In this document: piece after piece, positions 8,712 through 16,336 of the stretch
Numbering within the stretch: position 1 is the stretch's first letter
Layout of the letters: every line of letters begins with the position of its first letter
NCBI RefSeq assembly: GCF_905207245.1
Contig: NZ_CAJLKP010000068.1
Location: forward strand, 1 to 32,558
From: an uncultured Bacteroides sp.
Lineage (GTDB): Bacteria; Bacteroidota; Bacteroidia; Bacteroidales; Bacteroidaceae
DNA: 32,558 nt
Direction of reading: 5' to 3'
Made by a program: the position numbers and the translations under genes
The notes under the pieces: model-generated
What the model was told of the DNA's origin: nothing
The model's database searches: none
The model's input: only the letters and a program-made list of their open reading frames with translations

Positions 8712-9860
8712 ATGAAAGTACATGAATATCAGGCAAAAGAGATTTTCTCCCGTTATGGTATCCCGGTAGAACGGCACATGTTATGCAACACCCCCGATGA
8801 AGCAGTGACTGCTTTCCGGCAATCAGGAGTGAACAAAGTAGCTATCAAAGCTCAGGTGCTGACCGGTGGACGAGGAAAAGCCGGAGGCGTCAAGCTGGCA
8901 GACAGCGAAGCACTTGTGAAGCAGCATGCTCAGGAAATCCTGAATATGACCATCAAAGGATTCCCAGTGACTCGAGTACTGATAAGTGAAGCCGTAGACA
9001 TCGCTGCCGAATATTATGTCAGCTTCACCATCGACCGTAACGCCCGCTCAGTCGTCCTCATCATGAGTGCGGCAGGCGGAATGGATATTGAGGAAGTGGC
9101 CCGCAAAGCTCCGGAAAAGATTATCCGCTACAATATTGACCCACTGATAGGATTACCCCAATATCTGGCACAACGTTTTGCATTCATGCTCTTCGAGCAG
9201 GCGGAACAGGCCAAACGCATGACCACTATCCTGCAGGATCTCTACAAAGCTTTCATAGAAAATGACGCTTCACTGGCCGAAATCAATCCACTGGTATTGA
9301 CGGCTAAAGGCACACTCCTGGCCATCGACGCCAAAATGGTATTCGATGATAATGCACTCTACCGCCATCCCGACGTACAGGCTCTTTTTGAGCCCACTCC
9401 GGAAGAAGAGCTGGAAGCAACAGCCAAAGAGAGAGGTTTCAGTTATGTACGCATGGACGGTGATATAGGCTGCATGGTGAACGGAGCCGGACTGGCAATG
9501 ACCACAATGGACATGATTAAACTTTATGGTGGTTCACCGGCAAACTTCCTGGACATCGGAGGCAGTTCTAATCCTGTAAAAGTGGTTGAAGCCATGAAGA
9601 TATTGCTGAATGACCCGAAAGTAAAAGCTGTCTTCATCAACATATTCGGCGGAATCACCCGTTGTGATGATGTGGCTATCGGTCTGATACAGGCTTTCGA
9701 CCAGTTGCAAACGGACATACCCGCAATTGTAAGGCTGACGGGAACCAATGAGAATATCGGCAGGAAATTATTAAAGGACAGCAATCGTTTTCAGGTGGCG
9801 GAAACTATGAATGAAGCCACTCTGATGGCAGTTAAATCAGTGAAAGGAGAAACTGTATGA
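8712..9860 (+). CDS. sucC: Succinyl-CoA synthetase (succinate-CoA ligase) beta subunit
   Basis: This 382-residue subunit converts succinyl-CoA and NDP + Pi to succinate, CoA and NTP (reversibly) in the cytoplasm with SucD. It opens with the family-typical MKVHEYQAKEIFSRYGIPV ATP-grasp start. It contains the nucleotide-binding KAQVLTGGRGKAGGVK loop, the metal-binding AEINPLVLT segment, and the C-terminal CoA-ligase motifs LDIGGSSNP and NIFGGITRCD. Length is normal for the family (about 385-390). Its TGA overlaps the sucD ATG (ATGA), so the two subunits are translationally coupled. In Bacteroides, where succinate and propionate are fermentation products, the enzyme links succinate and succinyl-CoA pools. 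No other pathway gene lies nearby. Confidence 0.97.
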   Translation: MKVHEYQAKEIFSRYGIPVERHMLCNTPDEAVTAFRQSGVNKVAIKAQVLTGGRGKAGGVKLADSEALVKQHAQEILNMTIKGFPVTRVLISEAVDIAAEYYVSFTIDRNARSVVLIMSAAGGMDIEEVARKAPEKIIRYNIDPLIGLPQYLAQRFAFMLFEQAEQAKRMTTILQDLYKAFIENDASLAEINPLVLTAKGTLLAIDAKMVFDDNALYRHPDVQALFEPTPEEELEATAKERGFSYVRMDGDIGCMVNGAGLAMTTMDMIKLYGGSPANFLDIGGSSNPVKVVEAMKILLNDPKVKAVFINIFGGITRCDDVAIGLIQAFDQLQTDIPAIVRLTGTNENIGRKLLKDSNRFQVAETMNEATLMAVKSVKGETV

Positions 9861-10729
9861 GCATACTTATCAATAAATCGACCCGCCTGTTGGTACAGGG
9901 AATTACGGGCAGAGACGGACACTTTCATGCTGTAAAAATGAAAGAATACGGTACACATGTGGTGGGCGGCACCTCTCCCGGAAAAGGCGGCAGCACCATT
10001 GATGGACTTCCCGTTTTCAATACCATGTACGAAGCGGTAGAAAAGACGCAGGCCAATGCCTCCATCATATTCGTGCCGGCAAGCCATGCAGCAGATGCCA
10101 TTATGGAAGCGGCGGATGCGGGAATCAAACTGATTATTTGTATCTCCGAAGGTATCCCCACCCTTGATGTAGTAAAGGCTTATCGTTTCACCCAACTGAA
10201 AGGAGCAATGCTCATCGGCCCCAATTGCCCCGGTTTAATATCTCCGGAGAAAAGTCTGGCAGGCATCTTGCCCGGTAATGTTTTTAAAAAAGGAAATGTC
10301 GGAGTCATCAGCCGTAGCGGCACATTGACTTATGAGATAGTTTACCACCTTACGGTCAATGGCATGGGACAGTCCACCGCCATCGGCATGGGAGGCGATC
10401 CTGTAGTGGGCCTTTACTTCCGCGAACTGCTGGAGATGTTCCAGAACGATGAAGACACGGAAGCCATTGTCATGATTGGTGAAATCGGCGGGAATGCGGA
10501 AGAACAGGCAGCCGAGTATATAAAGAAACACGTGACCAAACCCGTCGTAGCCTTCATAGCCGGGCAATCGGCTCCCCCGGGGAAACAAATGGGGCATGCA
10601 GGAGCTATTATCTCCGGTAGCTCAGGTTCAGCTGAAGGGAAGATTGCGGCACTCACAGCAGCAGGGATACGGGTGGCCAAAGAACCGGCAGAAGTTCCGG
10701 TCTTATTAAAAGAACTAATAATACAATAA
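9857..10729 (+). CDS. sucD: Succinyl-CoA synthetase (succinate-CoA ligase) alpha subunit
   Basis: This 290-residue subunit carries the CoA-binding Rossmann domain near the N-terminus (VQGITGRDG motif, residues about 13-21) and the phosphorylated active-site histidine H247 in QMGHAGAIISG. A glycine-rich GNVGVISRSGTLTYE segment and GMGGDPVVG are also family-typical. Length matches E. coli SucD (289). It starts within the sucC stop codon (ATGA overlap), giving a two-gene operon and equal subunit production. No strong terminator follows. The convergent pdxK-like gene ends only 37 bp downstream. Confidence 0.97.
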   Translation: MSILINKSTRLLVQGITGRDGHFHAVKMKEYGTHVVGGTSPGKGGSTIDGLPVFNTMYEAVEKTQANASIIFVPASHAADAIMEAADAGIKLIICISEGIPTLDVVKAYRFTQLKGAMLIGPNCPGLISPEKSLAGILPGNVFKKGNVGVISRSGTLTYEIVYHLTVNGMGQSTAIGMGGDPVVGLYFRELLEMFQNDEDTEAIVMIGEIGGNAEEQAAEYIKKHVTKPVVAFIAGQSAPPGKQMGHAGAIISGSSGSAEGKIAALTAAGIRVAKEPAEVPVLLKELIIQ

Positions 10730-10766
10730 CGACTCAAATATAATATCTTCTGATTATCAAAGATAC

Positions 10767-11639
10767 TCAAATTAATTCGTAGCTGGCACTCTGGATTGGC
10801 ATATCCAGATTATGCAATACTTTTTCGAGCAGAATTCCTTCCCGGTTATCATACTCATAACCGAAAGTGGCACGGATGCCCTGAAGGATGAATTGCGTGG
10901 CACGATCCAAGGCAATAGGAAGGCTATCGCCTTGCAGTAAAGCTCCGGTGATGACGCTTGTAAAGGTATCTCCCGTTCCCGGATAATGTGCGGGCAAATA
11001 CGGACAGGTAATTTTCCAGTAACGGTCCCCCACCCGATTATAAGCATATACTGAGGTCTTGTGACTCTCGCCGTGAACGGGAACACTTGTAATAATAACT
11101 ACTTGCGGACCTGCATCGGATAAAAGCCGGAGATAGGTTTTCAATTCTTCATCGGTATTATCTGCTTTGTAAGGCTTATCCATCAGATAGAAGAGTTCAG
11201 TCAGATTCGGGGTAATTACATCCGCCTTTGCAGCCAGATGGCGCATTTCCCGAATCATAGACTCATCAAAGTTAGTATATAGCCGTCCGTTGTCTCCCAA
11301 TACCGGATCAACCACTACCAGGTCATCCGGCTGGCGAAAATCATCAATGAAATCCGAAACAATCTGCACCTGTCGAGGAGAACCCAGATAGCCTGTATAG
11401 AAAGCGTCAAACTGTATATCCAGTTTTTTCCATTCGGCAATAATCCTGGGCATTTCATCCGTCAGGTCGAGGATAGAAAATTGCGGGTACTGCGTATGGC
11501 TGGACAGTACGGCCGTCGGCAAAGGACAGACCTGAAAGCCCATTGAGGACAGAATAGGAATAACGACTGTGAGGGATACGCGTCCAATGCCCGACAAGTC
11601 ATGAACTGCTGCTATTTTTTTTACTTTATTCGTGTACAT
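10767..11639 (-). CDS. PdxK/PdxY-type pyridoxal/pyridoxamine kinase
   Basis: This 290-residue ribokinase-fold kinase is predicted to phosphorylate pyridoxal, pyridoxamine or pyridoxine in vitamin B6 salvage, in the cytoplasm. Visible marks are an N-terminal strand followed by HDLSGIGRVSL, the VDPVLGDNG motif, TPNLTEL, and the anion-hole/catalytic motif HYPGTGDTFTS with catalytic base D224. Length agrees with PdxK/PdxY (about 285-290). It is monocistronic and convergent with sucCD, with an unusually short 37-bp gap. Substrate preference cannot be read from the sequence; a related ThiD-like activity is a less likely alternative. Its promoter is at 11695-11726. Confidence 0.85.
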   Translation of the reverse strand: MYTNKVKKIAAVHDLSGIGRVSLTVVIPILSSMGFQVCPLPTAVLSSHTQYPQFSILDLTDEMPRIIAEWKKLDIQFDAFYTGYLGSPRQVQIVSDFIDDFRQPDDLVVVDPVLGDNGRLYTNFDESMIREMRHLAAKADVITPNLTELFYLMDKPYKADNTDEELKTYLRLLSDAGPQVVIITSVPVHGESHKTSVYAYNRVGDRYWKITCPYLPAHYPGTGDTFTSVITGALLQGDSLPIALDRATQFILQGIRATFGYEYDNREGILLEKVLHNLDMPIQSASYELI

Positions 11640-11689
11640 CTTAGAGTTTTATTACCCAATACTACCACATTTTTCGTTCACACAAAAAT

Positions 11690-11713
11690 CCCCGCAAAGA
11701 TAACTTTACGGGG
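11690..11713 (-). other. Hairpin coinciding with the pdxK-like promoter/start region
   Basis: CCCCGCAAAG and CTTTACGGGG form a near-perfect 10-bp inverted repeat (one mismatch, AATA-type loop). Read on the minus strand it is followed by ATTTTTGTG, which looks terminator-like. Yet it overlaps the predicted -7 box of the pdxK-like gene and lies 50 bp upstream of its ATG. It could be an operator dyad, an attenuator for an upstream start, or a barrier to transcription from the other side. Confidence 0.45.
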
Positions 11714-11726
11714 AATAAAGAACAAG
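11695..11726 (-). promoter_or_regulatory. Promoter of the pdxK-like gene
   Basis: On the minus strand CTTG (11726-11723, three of four to TTTG) is followed after exactly 20 nt by TATCTTTG (11702-11695), an exact TAnnTTTG. The ATG lies 55 nt further on. Spacing and sequence fit the Bacteroides primary promoter well. Confidence 0.6.
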
Positions 11727-11863
11727 CTTAAAGGGAAAATGTTTAGGGATTTTAATTTCTCCGGAAGTAGCATCTTGCTTCGATAAAAGCCAGTTACCTA
11801 TAGGTTTAGACAGTTATAAACATTCTTTTTACAACAAAACCACTGAAATATAAAAGTTATCTC

Positions 11864-11871
11864 TATATTTG
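11864..11871 (+). promoter_or_regulatory. Candidate -7 box for the soluble histidine kinase
   Basis: TATATTTG matches TAnnTTTG exactly and is 46 nt upstream of the ATG at 11918. No TTTG occurs at the -33 position, so support is only partial. Confidence 0.4.
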
Positions 11872-11917
11872 TCCACTGAGATTTTAATAGAAACATAGAA
11901 ACGGGAGCAAAAAATAT

Positions 11918-14338
11918 ATGAAAGAGAAGCCAGACTTTGACTGTGATAAATATCGCCAGATTGCGCAAATGGCTAAAATGGGATGGTGGGAATCAGACCT
12001 GAAGAATCGTCAGTATATCTGTTCAGACTTTATCATAGATTTGCTTGGACTCGAAAGCGACCGGATCAGCTTTGAAGATTTCCACGGAAAAATACGGGAA
12101 GACCACCGGAAACGTCTCAGAAACGAATTCTTTTCGCTTACGAACATAGGAACTTACGAACAGATGTTTCCTATCAAAGCTAAAGATGGAGAGGTATGGG
12201 TATATTCTAAAATCAGCTTTAAACAGCCGGATGAAGAAGGATATAGAAATATCATAGGGTACTTGCAATGCATAGACAAGCAAACCGAAGAAACGAATAT
12301 CCCCATCGACTTTCTGCAGGTAAACAGCTTGCTTTATCAGCAAAACAATATTTCTCATTCATTACTCGCTTTCCTGCAGTCGGATGATATCACAGAGATT
12401 ATCAATAAAATTCTGGATGACCTCCTTAGACAAATCAAAGGAGACCGTACCTATATTTTCGAAATAGACCGTGAAAATAAGGTGCAGAGTTGCATTTATG
12501 AAGCAACAGCAGAAGGAATATCTGAAGAACAGGACTTCTTGCAGAATGTGGACTGGGATGATTCTCTTTGGTGGGACCGACAAATTTCAGAAAAGAAATC
12601 AATCATTCTCAATACGTTGAATGATATGCCCGCCGAAGCTCAGGTTTATCGGGATACATTGGAAGCACAAGATATTAAATCGGTAATGGTGGTTCCGCTT
12701 CTATCCAAAGATAAAGTATGGGGATATATGGGTATAGATATGGTAAGAACACATCGCACTTGGAGCAATGTAGACCACCAATGGTTTTCCTCTTTAGGGA
12801 ACATCATAAGTATCTGCCTGCAGTTGCGTAAAGCAGAACTGCAGGCCAATGAGGACCGCCAGGCATTGGACCATAGTGAGAAGATTCTTCGCAATATTTA
12901 TAAAAATCTGCCGGTAGGTATCGAGCTTTATGACAAAGACGGGTATCTGATAGATATGAATGATAAAGAACTTGAAATATTCGGCTTGGCGGATATGAAG
13001 GAAGCACTGGGGGTATCATTGTTCGAGAATCCCAATATCCCCGAAGATGTGAAAGAAAAGTTGCGTGCCAAAGAGAATGTGGATTTCTCCATTAATTATG
13101 ATTTCTCTAAAATTGACCGATACGTCACAAGTCAAAGAAAAGATGTTATCAATCTTCAAACAAAAGTAGCTCTGCTTTACGATTCACAAAATCAATTCAG
13201 TAATTACCTATTTATCAATATAGATACTACAGAGACCACCAGTGCATACAGCAAAATACAAGAGTTTGAACATTTGTTCCTCTTAATAGGTGACTATGCA
13301 AAAGTGGGATTTGCTCATTTTAATATAATGACAAGAGACGGGTATGCCCAGGATACATGGTATCGGAATTTAGGTGAAAAGGAAAACACTCCCATGCCTC
13401 AGGTTATCGGAGTATATTCGCATGTACACCCGGAAGATTGCGCTGTCCTGAAACAATTTGTAGGTCAGGTTAAAGAAGGAAAAGCCACAAGTTTAAGTAA
13501 AGAAGTACGTGTTGATAAAGGTAACGGAAAATATTCGTGGACCAGTATAAACGTAATGGTCAGGGATTATCGTCCTCAGGATGGAGTTATTGAAATGCTG
13601 TGTATCAACTATGATATTACTCCCTTGAAGGAGACAGAACAGAAGCTGATCATTGCCCGTGACAAAGCCGAAGAACTGGACCGCTTGAAATCTGCTTTCC
13701 TTGCCAATATGAGCCATGAAATACGTACTCCGCTCAACTCTATCGTTGGTTTTTCCAGTCTGCTGGCAGAAACAGACGACAGGGAAGAACGCCAGGAATA
13801 TATTAAAATAGTAGAAACAAATAATGAATTGCTCCTGCAACTGGTTTCTGATATTCTTGATCTTTCGAAGATAGAATCCGGAACATTCGACTTCGTACGC
13901 TCCGATTTGGATGTAAACGAAAGCTGCATGAAAATCATCAAGTCGCTGGAGATGAAAGTACCGGAAACTGTGGACCTGGTCTTCGAGAAGTATATGCCCG
14001 ATTGTCATATTTATACAGACAAGAACCGATTCATGCAGGTCATAACCAATTTCATAAACAATGCATTAAAGTTCACGAGACAAGGCACCATAGCTTTGGG
14101 GTATGAACAGACGTCACCCCACGAAATTAAATTCTATGTACGTGATACAGGTGTCGGAATTCCCAAAGAAAAACTCGATAGTATATTCGAGCGGTTTGTG
14201 AAACTCAATACTTTTGTACAGGGCACCGGTCTCGGACTTTCCATCTGCAAAAGTTTAGTATCTCAGATGGGAGGAAAAATCGGAGTGGAATCAACTGAAG
14301 GAGAAGGTTCATGCTTTTGGTTTACTCATCCGTATTAA
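11918..14338 (+). CDS. Soluble PAS/GAF sensor histidine kinase
   Basis: This 806-residue kinase has no signal peptide or transmembrane helix and should be cytoplasmic. Order: PAS-like region (about 10-115, WWESDL start), GAF domain (about 145-300, ending in a VMVVPLLSKDKVWGYMGID core), PAS (about 320-430), another PAS/PAC region (about 445-570), HisKA with phospho-acceptor H600 in MSHEIRTPLNS, and HATPase_c with DTGVGIP and GTGLGLSI, ending at FWFTHPY. There is no receiver domain and no separate regulator gene beside it, so it is an orphan kinase whose partner lies elsewhere. The HisKA/ATPase core is very like that of the membrane kinase at 998-4099, suggesting duplication with different sensors. 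The ligand is unknown; GAF/PAS domains could bind a small molecule, haem or flavin. Confidence 0.9.
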   Translation: MKEKPDFDCDKYRQIAQMAKMGWWESDLKNRQYICSDFIIDLLGLESDRISFEDFHGKIREDHRKRLRNEFFSLTNIGTYEQMFPIKAKDGEVWVYSKISFKQPDEEGYRNIIGYLQCIDKQTEETNIPIDFLQVNSLLYQQNNISHSLLAFLQSDDITEIINKILDDLLRQIKGDRTYIFEIDRENKVQSCIYEATAEGISEEQDFLQNVDWDDSLWWDRQISEKKSIILNTLNDMPAEAQVYRDTLEAQDIKSVMVVPLLSKDKVWGYMGIDMVRTHRTWSNVDHQWFSSLGNIISICLQLRKAELQANEDRQALDHSEKILRNIYKNLPVGIELYDKDGYLIDMNDKELEIFGLADMKEALGVSLFENPNIPEDVKEKLRAKENVDFSINYDFSKIDRYVTSQRKDVINLQTKVALLYDSQNQFSNYLFINIDTTETTSAYSKIQEFEHLFLLIGDYAKVGFAHFNIMTRDGYAQDTWYRNLGEKENTPMPQVIGVYSHVHPEDCAVLKQFVGQVKEGKATSLSKEVRVDKGNGKYSWTSINVMVRDYRPQDGVIEMLCINYDITPLKETEQKLIIARDKAEELDRLKSAFLANMSHEIRTPLNSIVGFSSLLAETDDREERQEYIKIVETNNELLLQLVSDILDLSKIESGTFDFVRSDLDVNESCMKIIKSLEMKVPETVDLVFEKYMPDCHIYTDKNRFMQVITNFINNALKFTRQGTIALGYEQTSPHEIKFYVRDTGVGIPKEKLDSIFERFVKLNTFVQGTGLGLSICKSLVSQMGGKIGVESTEGEGSCFWFTHPY

Positions 14339-14351
14339 TCATTTTATTTTG

Positions 14352-14359
14352 TACCTTTG
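14352..14359 (+). promoter_or_regulatory. -7 box for the MFS exporter gene
   Basis: TACCTTTG followed by C is an exact TAnnTTTG match, 30 nt before the ATG at 14390. It shows that an in-frame TTG at 14357 cannot be the translation start, because it would lie inside the promoter. No proper -33 TTTG is visible. Confidence 0.55.
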
Positions 14360-14389
14360 CGCCCTATTTACATTAGAGACGCAACCATC

Positions 14390-15592
14390 ATGCAACAGAA
14401 TACACAACGCCCGGTAAGCTCGATAGCTTATCCGATATTGATAGCATTAAGTATTTCCCATTGTCTGAACGACCTATTGCAATCCGTCATAACCGCCACA
14501 TATCCGCTTTTCAAAGAGGATTTGACGTTGAGTTTTGCACAAATCGGATTGATTACATTGGTTTACCAGATGTCCGCATCGGTGTTTCAACCCGTATTCG
14601 GATTGTTCTTTGATAAGCGCCCGTTTGCCTGGACACTGCCAATGGGTATGCTGTTCACTATGACGGGGATGTTAAATCTGGCCTTTTCTACCAATCTTTA
14701 TTGGGTATTGTTCTCGGTATTCATCATAGGTATAGGTTCTTCCGTACTTCATCCGGAAGCATCCCGCATCACTTCACTCGCCTCCGGAGGCAGAAGAGGA
14801 TTGGCACAATCCTTGTTTCAGGTGGGTGGAAACCTGGGAGGATCACTGGGACCGTTACTGGTAGCTTTAATTGTAGCGCCTTATGGCAGACACAACATCG
14901 CATTATTCGCTATTTTATCGGTGATAGCAATCATGGTAATGATACCTGTCGGCAAATGGTACAAAGGATACATTACCCGGATGAAACGTGATCATATTGC
15001 CCTGCAACCTCATATGCAGATGCCTTTGCCTATGGGGAAAACGGTTCTTTCCATTTCTATCCTGCTGATACTCATCTTCTCCAAATATATTTATATGGCA
15101 AGCTTAAGCAGCTATTACACTTTCTATCTGATTGATAAATTCGGAGTAAGTGTGCAGGACTCCCAGCTTTATCTCTTTGTGTTTCTTGTGGCTACAGCCA
15201 TCGGAACACTGATGGGCGGTCCTATCGGAGACCGTGTCGGAAGAAAGTATGTCATCTGGGGTTCCATTCTCGGTGCTGCACCTTTCAGTATACTGATGCC
15301 TCATGTAGGCTTGCTTGCCACAATTATTATGAGTTTCTGTGTCGGCCTGGTTCTTTCATCTGCTTTTCCTGCTATCCTGTTATATGCGCAGGAGCTATTA
15401 CCCAGTAAACTGGGACTGATCTCCGGACTATTCTTCGGATTTGCTTTCGGAGTGGCAGGTATTGCCTCGGCTGTATTGGGAAATATGGCGGATAAGTTCG
15501 GCATCGAAGCCGTTTATAATGTCTGCGCTTATATGCCATTACTCGGATTGGTTACCTGGTTTTTGCCTGATCTGAAGAAAAACCGTAAATAA
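14390..15592 (+). CDS. Fsr-like major facilitator superfamily exporter
   Basis: This 400-residue inner-membrane protein has about 12 hydrophobic helices and a central loop (around MKRDHIALQPHMQMP). It follows the fosmidomycin-resistance (Fsr) MFS pattern: an N-terminal SHCLNDLLQSV segment, the HPEASRITSLASGGRRGLAQS loop after helix 4, and GDRVGRKYVIWGS in the second half. Members export drugs or unknown metabolites by proton antiport; the true substrate here is not known. The start at 14390 is preferred because the promoter -7 box lies just upstream. The gap to the upstream kinase is 51 bp and holds this promoter, so the gene is probably separately transcribed. Confidence 0.88.
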   Translation: MQQNTQRPVSSIAYPILIALSISHCLNDLLQSVITATYPLFKEDLTLSFAQIGLITLVYQMSASVFQPVFGLFFDKRPFAWTLPMGMLFTMTGMLNLAFSTNLYWVLFSVFIIGIGSSVLHPEASRITSLASGGRRGLAQSLFQVGGNLGGSLGPLLVALIVAPYGRHNIALFAILSVIAIMVMIPVGKWYKGYITRMKRDHIALQPHMQMPLPMGKTVLSISILLILIFSKYIYMASLSSYYTFYLIDKFGVSVQDSQLYLFVFLVATAIGTLMGGPIGDRVGRKYVIWGSILGAAPFSILMPHVGLLATIIMSFCVGLVLSSAFPAILLYAQELLPSKLGLISGLFFGFAFGVAGIASAVLGNMADKFGIEAVYNVCAYMPLLGLVTWFLPDLKKNRK

Positions 15593-15654
15593 ATACCTGA
15601 CCCCACCCATCATACCTATAAGTGGTTAGGTACAAAGAAGCATTTCATTATTTG

Positions 15655-15692
15655 TGGGTATTTCATAAACCCCTCTGATGCCGTTACTTTGC
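15655..15692 (+). promoter_or_regulatory. GGGTATT-N23-ACTTTGC promoter of flavodoxin
   Basis: TGGGTATTTCA at 15655-15665 and ACTTTGC at 15686-15692 are separated by 23 nt core-to-core (after GGGTATT), 28 nt before the flavodoxin ATG. The same two blocks with the same spacing occur at three other promoters in this window (25621-25658 and 26046-26083 on the minus strand, 26128-26165 on the plus strand). ACTTTGC occupies the -7 position. The upstream block overlaps or replaces the usual -33 TTTG, suggesting an activator site. Confidence 0.75.
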
Positions 15693-15720
15693 AACCGTAC
15701 AAATTAAACCATTTTATAGT

Positions 15721-16245
15721 ATGAAGAAAATAGGAATATTTTATGGTTCCTCAACCGGAACTACGCAAGGCATTGCCGAAACAATCGCTTCTAAACTTGG
15801 TGTTCCCGCATCTGATGTAATCGATGTCAGCAAAATAAATGCCGATGCGGTAAAGGAATATGAAGTTCTTCTTTTAGGAACTTCCACCTGGGGTGACGGT
15901 GAATTGCAGGATGACTGGTATGATGGCGTTAAAGTGTTGAAAGAATCAGACCTGAAAGAAAAAACAATTGCTCTGTTCGGTTGTGGTGATGCTGAGTCTT
16001 ATTGCGATACATTCTGCGATGGTATGGGTATCATATACGAAGATATCAAGGATTCCGGCTGCACCATCGTCGGTAAAGTGTCTGCAAAAGATTATTCTTT
16101 CTCCTCCTCAATTGCCGTTATCGACGGTATGTTTGTCGGACTCGCTCTTGATGACATCAACGAAAGTGATAAGACAGAAGAACGTATCGACGCTTGGGTG
16201 AACGACATAAAAAATCACAAAGAAAAGTCCGGTGCGCTTGATTAA
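15721..16245 (+). CDS. Flavodoxin (long-chain type)
   Basis: This 174-residue FMN protein carries low-potential electrons in the cytoplasm, replacing ferredoxin when iron is short. The phosphate-binding loop GSSTGTT is at residues 9-15. The 50s loop TSTWGDGELQDDW supplies W57 to the isoalloxazine ring, and the 90s loop FGCGDAESYCDTFCDGMG supplies Y94. The inserted segment after residue about 120 gives the long-chain length. The gene is monocistronic, with its own GGGTATT-type promoter and a terminator 32 bp after the stop. Sharing that promoter with an imelysin/cytochrome operon supports a role in iron- or redox-responsive metabolism. The gene name fldA is probable but not certain if paralogues exist. 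Confidence 0.93.
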   Translation: MKKIGIFYGSSTGTTQGIAETIASKLGVPASDVIDVSKINADAVKEYEVLLLGTSTWGDGELQDDWYDGVKVLKESDLKEKTIALFGCGDAESYCDTFCDGMGIIYEDIKDSGCTIVGKVSAKDYSFSSSIAVIDGMFVGLALDDINESDKTEERIDAWVNDIKNHKEKSGALD

Positions 16246-16277
16246 CTTTGCATGTGTTTAGTTAGTTGTTTTTGTAG

Positions 16278-16310
16278 AAAATGCCTGCGGAATCCGCAGG
16301 CATTTTTATT
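16278..16310. terminator. Strong bidirectional terminator between flavodoxin and CcsBA
   Basis: A perfect 13-bp stem (AAAATGCCTGCGG with CCGCAGGCATTTT) closes an AAT loop. It is flanked by T-rich sequence on the plus strand (TTTTTATT) and by A's that become U's on the minus strand. It can end both the flavodoxin transcript and the long minus-strand operon. Confidence 0.92.
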
Positions 16311-16336
16311 ATATTATCCGGAAATAGAAAGACACA

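Noticed and set aside
10743..10764. Short hairpin TATCTT/AAGATA between sucD and the pdxK-like gene
   Set aside because: The stem is only 6 bp and AT-only apart from one C/G pair, with a 10-nt loop and no T-run; too weak to call a terminator.
14703..14709. GGGTATT inside the MFS exporter gene
   Set aside because: The position 23 nt downstream reads GGTTCTT, not ACTTTGC, and it is within a transmembrane coding segment.
15600..15640. Possible terminator after the MFS gene (ACCTA...TAGGT)
   Set aside because: The 5-bp stem has an 8-nt loop and no T-run; not convincing.
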